From Linnemannia elongata (taxonomy: Eukaryota > Mortierellomycota > Mortierellomycetes > Mortierellales > Mortierellaceae): DNA of 64,000 nucleotides. Numbering within the stretch: the stretch's first letter is position 1; each line of letters starts with the position of its first letter. The notes under the pieces were generated by a model, which saw only the letters and a program-made list of their open reading frames with translations, made no database searches and had not been told where the DNA came from. The position numbers were made by a program, and so were the translations under genes. Where the stretch lies: positions 248,001-312,000 of the forward strand of contig JAXBDG010000004.1 of NCBI GenBank assembly GCA_036320915.1, read 5' to 3'. Shown here piece after piece: positions 19,502-32,373 of this stretch.

Positions 19502-21253
19502 ATGAATATTTCTTTTTTTTATCTTTTTCACAGCGACACTTCAGAATTCACTTTTTGGCGTTTTTACCTTGAAGCGTTTTGAGGTAGAGGGAAAAGAGCT
19601 TGGTCGCGTCGAAATGGGTTGGTTCATTGCTCTGTTCATTTTTATCCAGTCGAGAGTCAAGCTCAAGTCTCCCTTTTGTACATAGGTTCAAATGGGCTAT
19701 CAGGTTGAAGCTGAAGCTACCCTTTTCTTTTTCTTTTTTGAGGCACGTACTTTTTGCAAGGAAAAGACATGGGAAAAAGAGATGATACACGTCGTGCATA
19801 TCAAATCCACGATCTGTCCCGTATCCCACCGACTGACATGATTCTAGAACTAGTTAGGTTCACATTTTTTTGGACTTTGATAAATGAGGGTGACCTTATG
19901 AAGGTCCTAGGCACCGGGTAACGGCTCTAGAGCTGGGGGGTTTTTTTTCAATTGCTCCTTGCATGCATCAATATCTTGCACTCTAGTTAAAGAAGGACTG
20001 AAGATAGGAGGGTTGTGGGTAATGGACTAAGGAGTATCATGATATTTGTTGGGACAATCTCGGTATGCGAAAAGGATGTAAGGACACCTTCCAGTAGTTG
20101 GTGCTCGACGAGGAACAATAATCCCTGTCTCCTCTATTTTCCTCCACGTCGTTAGAATCGGCATCTTCTCTGTCCGCAAGGTCAGGAGCGTCAGCGGCAG
20201 CATTGATTTCTGAAGGGGGTAGTGACTCCTATCACATTTAATTTTCAATAAAAAAATATCTGGAACTTTTCTGTTCCAGAAACAATCCAAAGGATAATTT
20301 TAAAAAGCATGATCTACGCCATGCAAACTATCTACGCAGCCACATTTGAGACCCAATTTACAGTGTCATTTTTGGACAACATAGCCGTAACGACAACCCA
20401 CTCACTCACCCCTCCCTGTTTCTCCCCATTCTTCAATGATCCTTTACCCCTATCAAGAGGGTTGTATTGGTAACAGAGTAACAATGTGCGTGTGAGAATG
20501 TTAAAAAAAAATGGATCAATAGGATGAGACCCCAAGCGTTGGTTAGTGACAAGAATAGTATGTGAAAAATAAAAAGTAAGGCCCTCTCAGTTGTCTAGGA
20601 ATTTTGATTCATATGCATAAAAAGGTCGTCGCCTGGATTGAAATAATATATAGGAGTATAAAAGGGCTAGTAGAATGAAATATAAAAGAGAACGACGCGT
20701 AGCCGAGACTGAAACGAAGGACAAGGGACGCCGGTGAGCAAAGGAAAAGAGGAAGGGTAAGAGAAGATGATGCTCCTAGGTTATTACTAACGTAAAGGAG
20801 ACGACAACGGACAAAAGGTTGAGGCGCTAGCCATTCGCCACTGTTTGCACAACTTCAACCATGAATGTGACTTGACTCCTTCATTTTTATCTTCTCAATG
20901 CTGCCCACTTTGTTATTTGTTTCAGCTGACATGCCAAACGATTGCATGTCCCTTTTTCTGTCAGGGTTGCCAAATATCTATATAACGAAACGCGAAAACA
21001 AATCAATGGGTGTACATAATCACAGTGCGGCAAGAAGCAAATCGAAACGATGCTCAATAGGACAACCTATCACTATTGAAAAAAAGTTGCCTGACACTGC
21101 TGTGGCTGTCGTGAAAGATACATTGCGTTCCGAAGCAAAAGTTGTCAGTTCTGTATCAATGACAAAACCTTCCTCCTTTGCCACAAAACGCGGCAAGGAC
21201 AAAGGAAAAAAACGCAAAAGTAACTCCCTGCAGCAGAGTGAGAAAAAGAAAGT
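19502..21253. other. spacer between the inverted tRNA arms, no supported gene
   Basis: About 1.75 kb, AT-rich. A minus-strand stretch at about 20043-20218, just after a CTTCAG acceptor-like site, reads an acidic coding-like segment (DLADREDADSNDVEENRGDR) and may be a fossil exon. Nothing else is convincing. Confidence 0.4.
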
Positions 21254-21326
21254 TGGAGAACCTGGGCATCGATCCCAGTGCCTCTCGCATGCTAAGCGAG
21301 CGCTCTACCATTTGAGCTAGATCCCC
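21254..21326 (-). tRNA. tRNA-Ala (anticodon AGC), inverted copy
   Basis: Exact reverse complement of the tRNA at 19429-19501 over all 73 bases, with the same G3-U70 pair and AGC anticodon. Followed on the minus strand by TTTCTTTTTCTC, a plausible Pol III terminator. The 3' flank differs from that of the first copy. Confidence 0.95.
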
Positions 21327-21554
21327 TGCTATTTGGATATACAGAAAATAGTTGCAGACATACAGGATCTAACAAAAAACACTAACACTCAGGAACCGTG
21401 TTTTTGGGCACTCTGAGCCCTGGATACTAGATAATCAATCCAGGGGATCTTGAAAAAGTATCCAGAATGGTAACTTACAACCTGATATCGGGTAGAAAGT
21501 GATGGTTTTTTGTAGGCTGCACAAAAACGGTAATGTTCATTCTATAAGTGCAAG
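21254..21554 (-). repeat. right arm of the inverted duplication that includes tRNA-Ala
   Basis: Reverse complement of 19187-19501. The shared flank includes AAGATCCCCTGGAT, GGGCTCAGAGTGCCCAAA and CTGTATATCCAAATAGCAGG just before the tRNA. Confidence 0.85.
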
Positions 21555-22455
21555 ATGTCAAGGTGTCAATGGACATATTAACTTATCTCTGTTCTTAAAT
21601 CGATTCCTTTCTCCATTATCGATAATGAATGGCATGGCTCGCGAACGGTAAAAAAAAAAAAAAAAAAAAAAAAAACCAAAGAGAGAAGCAGTGAATATAG
21701 TGCCAAAGACATGGATATTAGACAGTGAAGGAGAAGTTGTTTGGTCATATGGGTTTGTCATTTGTGTTTTTATTCCTGGCCCAGCAGAAAAAATATAAAC
21801 CATGAAAGCAGCTCCCGATCAGTATGTCTTTCTATCCATCAACCTATGGCGCCCTCACCTACAATACCCTTCTCATTTTCTTCTCTTGAAAAGACCAACA
21901 AACAACAGCAAAAGAAAAAAAAGGAAAGAAAAAATGATGTTCAACGAAACAGGCAAAGTTTAATATAAAAGGAGCAAAGTCGATGATTGATCGCTGATGT
22001 GTTTTCATGCTTGTTGTTTGAGTGTATGAAAAAAAGTAATGAGATGTAAGAACGTAAAGAAAGAAAGGCATAAATAATTAAGTAAACGAACAAAAAAAAA
22101 AAAAGGGAACCACAGAAAATTAAGAAAGACCAAGGTGTCCTCGTAGTTTTTTTCTAGTTTTTTTAGTCAATTGTTTGTTCAAGAGTAGAAGAGCATTAAA
22201 GATGGCAGGTGTTACACACGCGATGGAAGAAGGATTGAGTGAGGCGATGGAAGCAAATAAAGCGAGAAAGATGTCAAGAGGTATAGAGTTGAAGTGTAGA
22301 GCTATCGAATCAACAATGCATAAAAGGACAGATAGTAGGTCAGTTTCCAGGTCTCATTTTCTGAATCTAATCATCAAGCATCAACCAAAGAGGTAAAGAA
22401 GAGTGGCCTACCATTCTCGAGAAAACGTGGGAGCGCGCGTTCACGATGGCTCTAT
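21327..22455. other. intergenic and septin 3' flank
   Basis: After the tRNA arm there is A-rich sequence (A-run 21651-21675) and the 3' flank of the septin gene. No supported gene. Confidence 0.45.
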
Positions 22456-25305
22456 TTACTTGTTGGCGAAACCAAAGCCCTTCTTCTTGGGCTTCTCTGG
22501 GGTGATGGGACGGCCCTGCTCGATCCTCCTCTTCTTGTCCTCCAGATCCAATCTCTGCTTCTCGAGGGCATCCTTCATTTCCTTGTGCTTGGCATAGAGC
22601 TCGGCTTCTGACTGTGTCAACTTGGCCTCCTTCTCTTGCACCTTCTGCTGGAAGACATGCTTCATGTCCTGCTCCATCTTCACAAGCTTGGCCTCGTGCA
22701 AGGCACGCTCCTCCTCCAACTTGGCGAGGGGATCGACCTCTCTGAAGACGGTGTGATCCTGCTGGTAGCCCATGGCGATCAGCTTCTCCGTACGGTAATT
22801 CTCGTAGTGGATGTCGTTGGTGAACTCGCGAAGCTCCTCCATGTGAGTGCGGATCAACATCTGACGGAGCTTGACAAAGTCGCAGTGGTCCTCGTTGTCA
22901 ACCTCAATGACACCCCATGGGTACTTGCGTCCACGGACATGGCGACCATCAGCAGTCTCGATAACCTTGTCAGATCCGACAATGGCGAAGGGGATCTTGC
23001 TCTATTTGTGTCCAGGTGGAGATAAGAAAGTGTGATTTCCGGTTTAGTTAATGGTCGAGTAAAGAGTCCATGCCCTTGGTCGCCAATACTTTATGCACTA
23101 AGTTGTTTGCTCATACCATGACATCCTTGGTCTCGTTGATGGTCTCAATGTCATCGCAGTCGTAGTGCTGGGCGTGGTAGATCTTGATATCGTGGTGGGC
23201 AATATCCAAGAGAATCTATAAGCGACGAGAAAAAAAAACCCCCAAGGGTTGGTTAGCCGAGGCTGTCCATTGATGCCTTGTCCCTTGCACTATTGAAGGG
23301 TCCCTTTTTGGCTCTCCTTCATTTCGCCACAGTATCAATAAGCTGGCCAGACGTACTCTCTCCTTGAAGGCGGCAATCTCCTCGTTGGTCATGGTGTCAG
23401 ACTTGGCAATGACGGGGATCAAGTTGACCTTCTTGTGGAGACGCTTCATGAACTCAATATCGAGAGCCTTGAGAGAGTGACCGGTGGGGGCAATGAAGTA
23501 CAAGCAAGCGTTGACACGAGTGTCGGAGATCTTGCTGCGGTTGACTCTGTTCTCCTGATCGAGATAGGCATCGAAGCGGCTCTCGATGGTCTCCAAGATG
23601 GGCTTCCAGCTATTTTGGAATAATGCAAGTTGAGCAATAAAACAAAAAAAATTGTGTTGGTTGGTATCGGCAGAAGAGGAAAAGAGAGGCATAGTACAGT
23701 CGCTGCTGACACTCGTTTCTTTTTTTTTGCTGAAGAAGATTCATTGCTTGCTGTTCATTACCTATCCTCGTTGTTGATGAAGTCGCCAAAGCCGGGAGTG
23801 TCGACGACATTGAGCTTCAGGCGGACGCCGTTCTCTTCAATATCGGTGCTGAGGACCTGGATGCCGACAGTCTTTGGGCTCTCCTCGGAGAGAGGAGCGT
23901 GCTCCTTGGCGGGGTACAAGGGAGCGTTGAACAAGGTGTTGACAAGAGTCGATTTGCCGAGTCCCGATTCACCTATCGACAGAAGAGCAAATTGAAAGGA
24001 GAACAGAGGTTAGGGCATAGGGGTCATTGTTCAAGATCTTTTGACGTATGAAAAGGTGTCCAAGAAACGGGCGGGAGAGCCATGGAGAGAGAGAGAGAGA
24101 GAGAGAGACCCTTTTTCGTTCTTTGGTCCAAGGTCATTCCACAGACGGAATGTTTTTGAGCAGCAGCGGTCGCCCTTGATACAATAATTGATTGTGATAT
24201 ATAAATAAGTCTGCGAGCCCATCTCTCTTCTCTCTTTTTCTCTCTCAAAGAAAAAAAAAGGAGCAGTGAAAAAAAGGAAGGAGCACCTCTGAGCGTGAAG
24301 CCATTTAAACATCAGGAACAGACAGAGACAGGCTCCGAGAAAACAGCAAAACCAACAAAGAAAACAAAAGATGTAGCGAAACGAGCCAAAAAAAAAGGGA
24401 CACCTTCTGCTTCCTGACACCGACAATCGAGTCGAGAGCAGACTCCAGAAAGAAAAAAGAAAAAGCAGGGAGGCGATAGGAATGTGTTTTTTCTGTCCGG
24501 ATGACTTACCAACAACCATGACGGTGAAGTTGAAGCCCTTCTTGACGGACTTGCGGTGAACCTGGTTGGGGAGGTTGGCGAATCCGACATAGCCCTGGAG
24601 CTTCTTGCGGAGGGTGCCGTTGGCCAAGGACTAAACAGATAACAACACGTTGTTAAATATAATAGCACGATTAATGACTTGCACCCTTTGGGTCCTTGCG
24701 ACAAGACGGATACATGTCCCTTGAGGATCTTCCTTCGTTCAATTGACCCCGAAAACCATCCGCTAAACAGTTGCCTGGAACTGTTTGGTTGTAAAACCAA
24801 AGAGGAGGGTAAGAGGAGATTGCGTGTAAGGGAGCAAATGGGAGACGGGAATAAGGGTGGAAAAAAAACAGGGAGAGTGCGCCTCTCCTTTCATTCTCTC
24901 CCACATAAAGTGAGAAGTAAAAGAAGGGGTGGTGGAGCTGAGTTGGTTGCTGGATATCCATCTGTAACAAGCCGGTGTTTTCTGTTCAGTTGCTTCCTCC
25001 TCTCGCTTCTGATGCGATGGTGAAGTGTAAAGGGTTGGGGGTCCTTTCAGGTCGAGCGAGCGAGCGAGTGTAGAGGTCAAAGGGTGAGAGATGTTGGGTT
25101 GCTGGTGCTGTATCGGAGGCAATTGGCGTACCTTGGCAGTGGGGTTAGCTAAGGAGGCAATGGCCGAAACAAAAGGAAAAACACGGTTAGAAAGGTTGAA
25201 GTCAAAGAAGTAACGAGTAGTAAACGTTCATCGTCCGTTCAGGAGGCAAGATGAGAGTGAAAGAGTGGCAGAGAGGGTTGGAACATACTGATTTCGGTAG
25301 ACATG
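22456..25305 (-). CDS. CDC3: septin, Cdc3 group (420 aa, seven exons)
   Basis: Exons 25305-25290, 25148-25132, 24630-24510, 23972-23762, 23609-23357, 23215-23117 and 23001-22456 all join in phase. The N-terminal [16 protein letters not shown] segment is typical of the Cdc3 group. A polybasic KSVKKGF patch precedes the GTPase domain: P-loop GESGLGKST at 52-60, DTPG at 109-112, AKSD at 190-193, then the septin-unique region ([19 protein letters not shown]). A C-terminal coiled coil spans about 315-400 ([20 protein letters not shown]), ending in a basic tail ([11 protein letters not shown]). Septins form hetero-oligomeric filaments at septa and hyphal tips; Cdc3-type subunits pair with Cdc12-type through the coiled coil. 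Two very short 5' exons (16 and 17 nt) are unusual but phase-consistent. Confidence 0.93.
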
Positions 25306-25716
25306 ATGTAGAGTTGAGGTGTGAAGAAGGTGAAGGTGAAGTGTGTTGTTGTGAGTGTGATTGGGTGGATGAGAAGGAGGGATTAGTGGAAGAGGGTAGA
25401 AGGGAGGAAGATGATGGAAGGGAAGGGAAAGATGATGAGAGAGAGTGTGTGCGGGAAATGGGAATCGGAGAGACGAATGAGAGAAAGGAAAAGAAGAAAA
25501 GAAAAAGAAGAGGAAGCTGGACTGGAAAGTGACTAGGGAAATAAAAGGGAAGAGGATGAAGTGGCACAAGAACAGCGTGCAAGTATGTTTCAACGGACAA
25601 AATAATACCATCTCTCTCTCTCTCTCTCTCAGCTTAATTGCTGCATTCGAATAAACTCAAAAAGTGAGCACGAAACACATAACAAGAGAGAGGGAGAGAG
25701 AGAGACAAGGAGACAG

Positions 25717-25762
<46 letters not shown>

Positions 25763-26081
25763 GAGGGAGGGAACAGACAGTCGGGATGGACAGATATGAA
25801 GAAGGTGTTAGTTACTGTAGTTGAAAAAGGACTCTCATGCGCATTGCCATTGCCGCAAGTGATAAACATGAAAATGCATTGGTGACACCAAAACAGATGC
25901 AATTCATTCATTCATTCATTCTTTGTCACCAACGGGCAATATATAACAATCCAGGGGATGCTATGTCTACAGACACACACACACACACACACACACTGAA
26001 AGACAGACACACTACAACTCGCAAACTTGATAGCCATTCCATGGTAGCAAAAAATGAAAAAGAGCTTTTAATATCTCTCAC
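25306..26081. other. intergenic with microsatellites
   Basis: Septin promoter side and EIPR1 3' flank. Contains TC and GA repeats (25612-25630; 25687-25752) and a CA repeat (25974-25996). No gene. Confidence 0.6.
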
Positions 26082-28395
26082 TCAGTAATTTAAGAGAATC
26101 TTGAACTTTTCTTCACTGGGGACTTGGTTCATCACCGCCCGCCCATCGTGGGACAGCGACATGAACAGCCATGGATCTACACTGCTCCATGCAACTTGGT
26201 ACACAGAGTCCTCATGTTGGTCAAACGCCTGAACAAGCCCATCCGTCGGGGGACTATTCAGGAAGAATAAAGAAAAAAAAAAAAAAAAGATATCAAAAAG
26301 GTTTGAATTAGCCAGCGAGTCCGTCGAGAGCCCCATTTGTCTTATTTTCTCTCGTTTAAGGCACCATACAGACAGACAGGCTGACAGAGTCAGAGAGTGA
26401 GAGAGAAAAAAAAAAAAGAGATGCATGCATGCTTAAAATGGGGTGAGCATTTGTTGTTTGGTGTTGTTGCTCCAAGGATAGATCAACACCATACAACAAC
26501 AACAACAGCAACAACAGCAGTAACAGTAACATATATAATAACTTACTCTTGCACGTTGTCGCCCTGCTCTCTATCTTCTTCCGCACCTTGTTCACCCTCA
26601 CTCGCATCCCCTTCGTATTTGTACTCGGCCCCTGTCGATATCGACACAATGCTCTGCAGATTCACTTGGCAGTCTGAACTAGATGTCAGCATCAACTGGT
26701 CGTGAAACTTGTTGTACGCTACCGACCACACCCTAAAAAACATAACATGAATGTTGGTTAACTCCACAACATGGTAATAGTCGAAATGCGATCCCCTTCC
26801 TTCCGCTCAACTTATGCTCTCTAACAACTAAACCACAATCGTCAAAGTTGTTTACCAGTGTGTGTGATCTTGAATCGTCATGATGGGCCCAGCAGTAATG
26901 TCCCGGACATCCCATATCCTGACCTTGCAGTCATCGCCTCCTGTGGCTATCTGGAATGGGCGATTTGGGTTATAGTCCACACAGAAAAGTAGCGCTGGCT
27001 GAGCATCCTTGATAGTGAACGTTGGCCTAAAAAAAGTGGAAAGCGCTCGTTGTTAATTATCAACGTTGACGTAGGTAATGAACAAGGCATGAATACAACT
27101 TGGACATTATGTTCGTTTGTTATCCTTACTTGAGGGAGCTCAAGTTCCAGCCCTGAATCGAACGTCCGTACACAGCCACAACCTCCTGAGCATGAGGGTT
27201 CATCACTGCACTTGCAAACTTGAATCCTTTGTCCGGTGTATCAATCGACCCCGTCAACTATAGTTGAGAGTAAGAGAAAAAGAGCCGTTAGGCAAAGGGT
27301 TTGAGCCGATACAGCTTGCAAAGACAACATCCTGACAAAGTGCTCACCTTGGCGGTGCCTTGCTTAATATCGATATCCCAAATACATATACGCCAATCCT
27401 CAACCGAGATGACCTCTGTCCTGTCCTGCCAAATGACTCTAAATCCCAAACAAAAGCAAGACGTTCATATTCGCGTTAGCGAGTCTGTGGGTTCTAGATA
27501 ACGACCGAGTAAAGTAATTCCACGCCACCTAAAAAGCGCACTTGTCAGCCTTACTTTTTGACAGATCCATCACCAATATCAAGACTGAGTACATGTTCAA
27601 GTTCACCCCTGGTTTGATGGTGATGCATTCCTCCTTCGTGTCCATCCTCTTCCTGCTCCTGGTTTCCACGTTTCATTCGCCACAACGATGCCTTGCTCTG
27701 TGTCTTCTTCCCGTCGATGACTGTAATGTTTTTTGAACACGATAGGTAAAACCAACGGGTGAGTAACAGTAACACCAATGGTTCCCGTATGTGTGCAAAC
27801 CAGAATTTAGCCCATCCAATGTCGTTACCTTCTCGGTAGCATGTAAAGAACAGATCCGGATCCTCCTTGGACGCCGAGATATCCCAGATTTCGTGCGGGT
27901 GACTGAATATCGTTGTGCTGATCTCAAAGAACTCCTCATCAAATGTCAACAAATGGACCTACGAAAAAAAGGATCGAAGAAAGAAAGTAAGGATATCAGG
28001 ATCGCGTGTCGTTGCACCAAGGTGTAAAACATATCCTCCAATCGCGACGCCATACAGGTAGAGCATCTGTGAAGGATAGGCACAGTAAGCCTTCTTTATT
28101 TTTTTTCTTTTTACCTCGTTAGGTCGGGAGAGTTCCTGTGTGCCAATAATAAAACTGCTCTTGCCATCGGTAGACTTGATGGCCGAAAGACAGCGCGCCT
28201 ACATTGTGTGTTTTGTTCAGAAGAAGGTGTGAATGAATGAAGGAAAGTGATGATGTCAGCCTATCAGTCATTAACTCGAATGCAAGTTTCCTATTGTTGT
28301 TGTTGTAGTTGTTGTTGTTGTTGTTGCTCCAGTGTCCGGGTATATACCTGATGGCGTAGTCCATAGGCGCATGAGCGGTGTTCACCGTGTTCCAT
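26082..28395 (-). CDS. EIPR1: EARP/GARP-interacting WD40 protein EIPR1 (TSSC1) homologue (391 aa, nine exons)
   Basis: Exons 28395-28348, 28198-28115, 27958-27829, 27720-27555, 27438-27348, 27257-27130, 27026-26856, 26732-26547 and 26253-26082 join in phase. The start (CAYGLRHQARCLSAI) matches the YGLE.QARAL opening of EIPR1. WD repeats follow (e.g. PHEIWDISAS, NPNRPFQIATGGDDCKVRIW, WSVAYNKFHDQLMLTSSSDC), then an acidic insert. It closes with the family signature DQHEDSVYQVAWSS...LSHDGR and KFKILL. In animals EIPR1 binds the EARP/GARP tethering complexes and acts in endosomal recycling and dense-core vesicle sorting. Length agrees with the 387-residue human protein. Confidence 0.9.
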
Positions 28396-28738
28396 TGAGG
28401 TTCTGTTCCTGAAAAGTGTAGTAGAGTAAGAAAGAATGGCAATTGAACTGGGGCTTCTGGCACAGTTTCAACCAACAATTTCGTGTGACTTTCGAAAATT
28501 GATCTCCATCGAACCAGGGTGCCCCGATGGTTGAAATTGATGATGATATGACTGAATGTTCTGTTGTATTTTATTTTGAATGCTAGATGACGGAGGGACT
28601 GGATGAGCGACAGAAAAAAAAAAAGAGATAGGGGAATAGTTCTAGAGGAGAGCATGCGAGTGTGAGAGAATAATGAAAAGAAAGAAAAAAAAAGAAGTAA
28701 AGATAGAGATAGGTACAACGGGGGACGTAGACAAATAT

Positions 28739-31700
28739 TTACGTTCCGTAGCTGGCGCGGTAGTAGCTTGGCGGCAGAGTCGACAAGATCTTGATAAACG
28801 GAAGCTCAACTACAACCAGCGAGTTGTCGTCCAAAAAGTCAACAAACATCAACGGCTGGAACTTGTGAATAACCTGAAAGTTAACCTCCGCCTCCTGCTT
28901 CTCCATAAAGTCGTCTGTCAACACCTTCCTGACCTTCTTGCCGTTCTTCTCTAATACAACAACAGCCTCTCCATTCTCCAGATCCGGTGTCGACAAAACT
29001 CCGTTCTCGGCATATTTCATCATCCGGCGTTCCCGCTGCAGCTTGCGTTTCTCTGCCTCGATCATCTCATCTCGTTTCCTCTTTCCAACACTCAGAGCTG
29101 CGTTGCGGTCTCCGACACCCAGGGTCAGGTCCACATGGCACATATAGTTGGCGCCCCAGACCATCAGTGTGTTCTTGCGGGCGGGGTTGAAGGCAACGCC
29201 CTGGATCTTGTCCCTGAATGCCAAGAACTTTGTTGGGAACGTCTTATCTGACGAATATTCGCGCGACCAGTCCGACATGAGTCGTGTCTCGACATTGAAC
29301 ACATAGAACACATTGCTCGCTGTTGGAACAACCAACACTGGCGAGGAAGGGTGGAAGTGAAGGGCCGTCAATGGGGCATCGAATGTTGGGAGAGTTGCAT
29401 GATGCTAATGTAGGACACATTGTGAAAAACAGAAATACACAACGTATGAGATTAGAACAAGGTTCGTGGATGATTCACTATTACGTCTTGACATGATTCC
29501 AATGGGTGTTCAGATCGCGAGGTTGATTTTTTACCTGAACAGTGTCCAGGTTGAACACAAAGATCCTGTTCTTGACATCTCCTGTTGCCAGCCACTGACC
29601 GTCGGCTGACACAGCCATGGAGATGATCGTCTCAACATGGCCATCTCCTCCAGAAACTTCCTGTTCCTCACCATCCACATCCATGGATGCGGTAACCTTG
29701 CCACCAACTCCTCTGTGCTGAGAAAACTTGGCAAGGACATCGAACTTTTTAGACTCCCATTGAGAAATATCCACGATAACCACAGTCGAATCGGTCGAAG
29801 CAACCACAAGGCGAGAGTTGTCAGGGGTGAAAGCGAGGAGGTGAGCTCCAGTTCCACGGACACCAGAGAAAGATTTTTGCTTCTTGACAATCAACTGACC
29901 AGGAAGGGAGGGCTGTAGATTGAAGGGTGTATGCTTTTAGTATCTAGGTCACTGTTGTGCAACCACGACGATGTAAGTGCAAAATACGAGGATAAAAGAT
30001 GCAGTTGTTGCTTACGTTTTCATCGATGCGGAACAACTTGACTTCTTCAATGTCTGCAACAGCGATCCAGTGGCCATCCTCAGACATTGCGCTGGAGGTG
30101 AGGTTGCGGTCATCCCTGAAGTTCATCTCCAAAAGAGCCTGCTGTGGTTCAATCAGATCCATATGTGCTCCAATCTCAAAGTCCGAGAAAGGCTGAATTG
30201 GCGATGCGGCTAATGCGTCAATTAGGGATCAAGAAAAAGGCTGTTAGATAAGGTCTTCAAATATAAAAGAGTCCAGTTCAGCAGCTTCGTTTCCTGAGAG
30301 GCAAGCGCTCACTTACACTTTCCAAGACGCCAGACCTTGATGCCGTTTGCCTGTCGACAGAGCATAAGGCGGGTTGATTTGCTGATAGAGATGACAGGTC
30401 TTTGAGGGACATATGAAATGCGACGCTGGTTGATATCGGTGAATTGAGAGGCACTGCAGACAACCATAGAGACGTCAACACCTCCTGTAACCAAGGCATC
30501 GACATTCCTGCTCTCGTCCATCGCCATTGCGCGCACATCGTGCGAGTGGAATCGTCTTGAGTTGGACAAAACCCACTTGTTAACCATCTCGGTCTTTCCG
30601 TTGGTTGTTCCGTTCTTTCCAGTCTTCTTTGGCGCAGGTTGATCCACAAGGCGATATTGGTTGCATTTGCGGTCGACACCTGATGAGAAAACAGTGGTGC
30701 CATCCTATTAGAAAGTCAAAGTAAGGAAGACGTGTTAGGAACTCCATCAAGACACCAGGCTGAACTGATCCAATTCGTAACTTCCATAAAAAGTTTCGTC
30801 GAATCAACTTACACGTCCAACGGCAAGGCAGAGAACATCGGCGCCATGCGAGTTGAAGGATTGGACCATAGTTGTGGTAGAACCATCCCAGATCTTGACG
30901 TGACCAAGGGAATCACCACTGACAATGTCACCGGTGGAGAGAATCTTGACGGCCCAGACAAGGGTATCCTCGCCAGGAACACGTTCCACGGTCATGCGAG
31001 TGACAACTCGACCTTGCTCAACATCCCACTTGTATATGCTGCTGTTGGCGGATCCTGTCACCATAATTTTATCATCCTGCGACCAAGCCAACGACAAAAT
31101 TCTCGCTAATAAAGAGGGTGATCAGGTGGAATACTGTTAGCACCTATCGTAATGTTGTTTCCATTCTGACCCTGGAGAAGAATGTCCGAGCGTAATAGCA
31201 AAAAAGCCGAGAGACATACTCCTCTGCTTGTCAAAAGAGCGAATGAAGGTAAACTCGCCGTCGGCGATATCAAAAAGTCTAACACAGCCGTCTTCACATC
31301 CGACAGCCAAGACAGTGTTGGCGTTGTTGGCGGCCATGCACCAGACAGCTCCTCCGTGAGAGTCAACCGAGCGCTATTAGACAAATAAAACTGCACATTA
31401 GCATCCCATTCATGTACCTGTGAGTTTGATGACAGGACTCTGATTCGCCATATACTGTGTGAGGAGTAACATACCTTGGGCTTCAAGGAAGTCAGATCCC
31501 ATTCTGTCACGACGGCGTTCAGTCCAGCAGAGAACAACCTTGGAGGGGTCTTGGTGAGCTTCTTGATGGCAGCCTGCTTTTCCTTCTCAGAGTCCCAGAA
31601 ATCCTCGTCCTCAGTCAAAACTGTCTGGTGTGCCCAGGCAATAGCTTCGACTGACGTGTTCTTTCCTCCTGGGATGACCTGTAGCAAACAGAGTGATGGG

Positions 31701-31982
31701 TGTTGATAGTTAGTTGTATGTTGAATTGGTATCGATCCTGTTCAGGCTGAGGGATTATCGATCCCTGATTGTTATCGTTGTTGTTGTAGTTGACGGCGTT
31801 GAAAAGAGTCGAGAGTGACGTTTTACCTTTTCCAAGGTCCAGTCGTGCTTTGGGTTCCAGAGCTCGATATCTCCGTTAGCCCGTCCGCAGGCGAGGACTG
31901 GGCGGGTGGTGTTTGGTGCGAATGCAAGGGCATTGACGGCGGAAGGGACGTAGTCGACGAATCGACATCTGTGAACCTCCAT
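28739..31982 (-). CDS. UTP4: U3 snoRNP / t-UTP subunit Utp4 (cirhin) (810 aa, eight exons)
   Basis: Exons 31982-31827, 31678-31475, 31373-31220, 31105-30813, 30704-30317, 30209-30016, 29912-29535 and 29404-28739 join in phase. The N-terminus (HRCRFVDYVPSAVNALAF, ARANGDIELW-type blade) and successive WD blades (FSAGLNAVVTEWDL, VLAVGCEDGCVRLFDI, MVTGSANSSIYKWDV, IVSGDSLGHVKIWD) match the tandem beta-propellers of Utp4. A later propeller carries LLAFTPDNSRLVVASTDST and WLATGDVKNRIFVF, followed by a basic C-terminal segment (KRKRDEMIEAEKRK). In yeast and humans Utp4 is part of the t-UTP/UtpA complex in the nucleolus, needed for pre-18S rRNA processing. It is somewhat longer than yeast Utp4 (776). 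Confidence 0.92.
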
Positions 31983-32329
31983 GGCGTTGGTGTTGTGGAA
32001 AGAAGGAGGATGGACAAGAAGAAGAAGGGTAGAACGACGTTATTTGGAGAGTGAGGCCAAAGAAGTCAAGGAGAAAAGGAGAGAGACTTGCCTTTGCAAA
32101 TAGGTCTTGAAGGCACTTTTTTTCTTTTTTTTTGTTGCTTGCAAAAACATAAACACTGGTCACGTGAATATCGACTTTTTATCAGTCACAAATCACTTAT
32201 CATCATTACGTGTCATCTATCAGTTCACGTATAGGAGACCCTTGACCTTCAGCCCAACAGCTCTTTTCCCTCGCAACTCCCTTTCGCTTGTTCTTTCTTT
32301 CTCCACACACTCTCATTCACCTCTCACTC

Positions 32330-32364
<35 letters not shown>

Positions 32365-32373
32365 CTTTCCGCC
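31983..32373. promoter_or_regulatory. divergent promoter between UTP4 and the GRAMD4-like gene
   Basis: 391 bases separate the two start codons, which face away from each other, so both promoters must lie here. The side next to the GRAMD4-like ATG has a run of 30 T (32331-32360) ending 13 bases before the start codon. No TATA box is obvious. Confidence 0.6.

Noticed and set aside
25202..25911. Minus-strand Ser/Leu-rich frames between septin and EIPR1
   Set aside because: Encoded by TC/GA microsatellites; no start context, splice sites or conserved motif.
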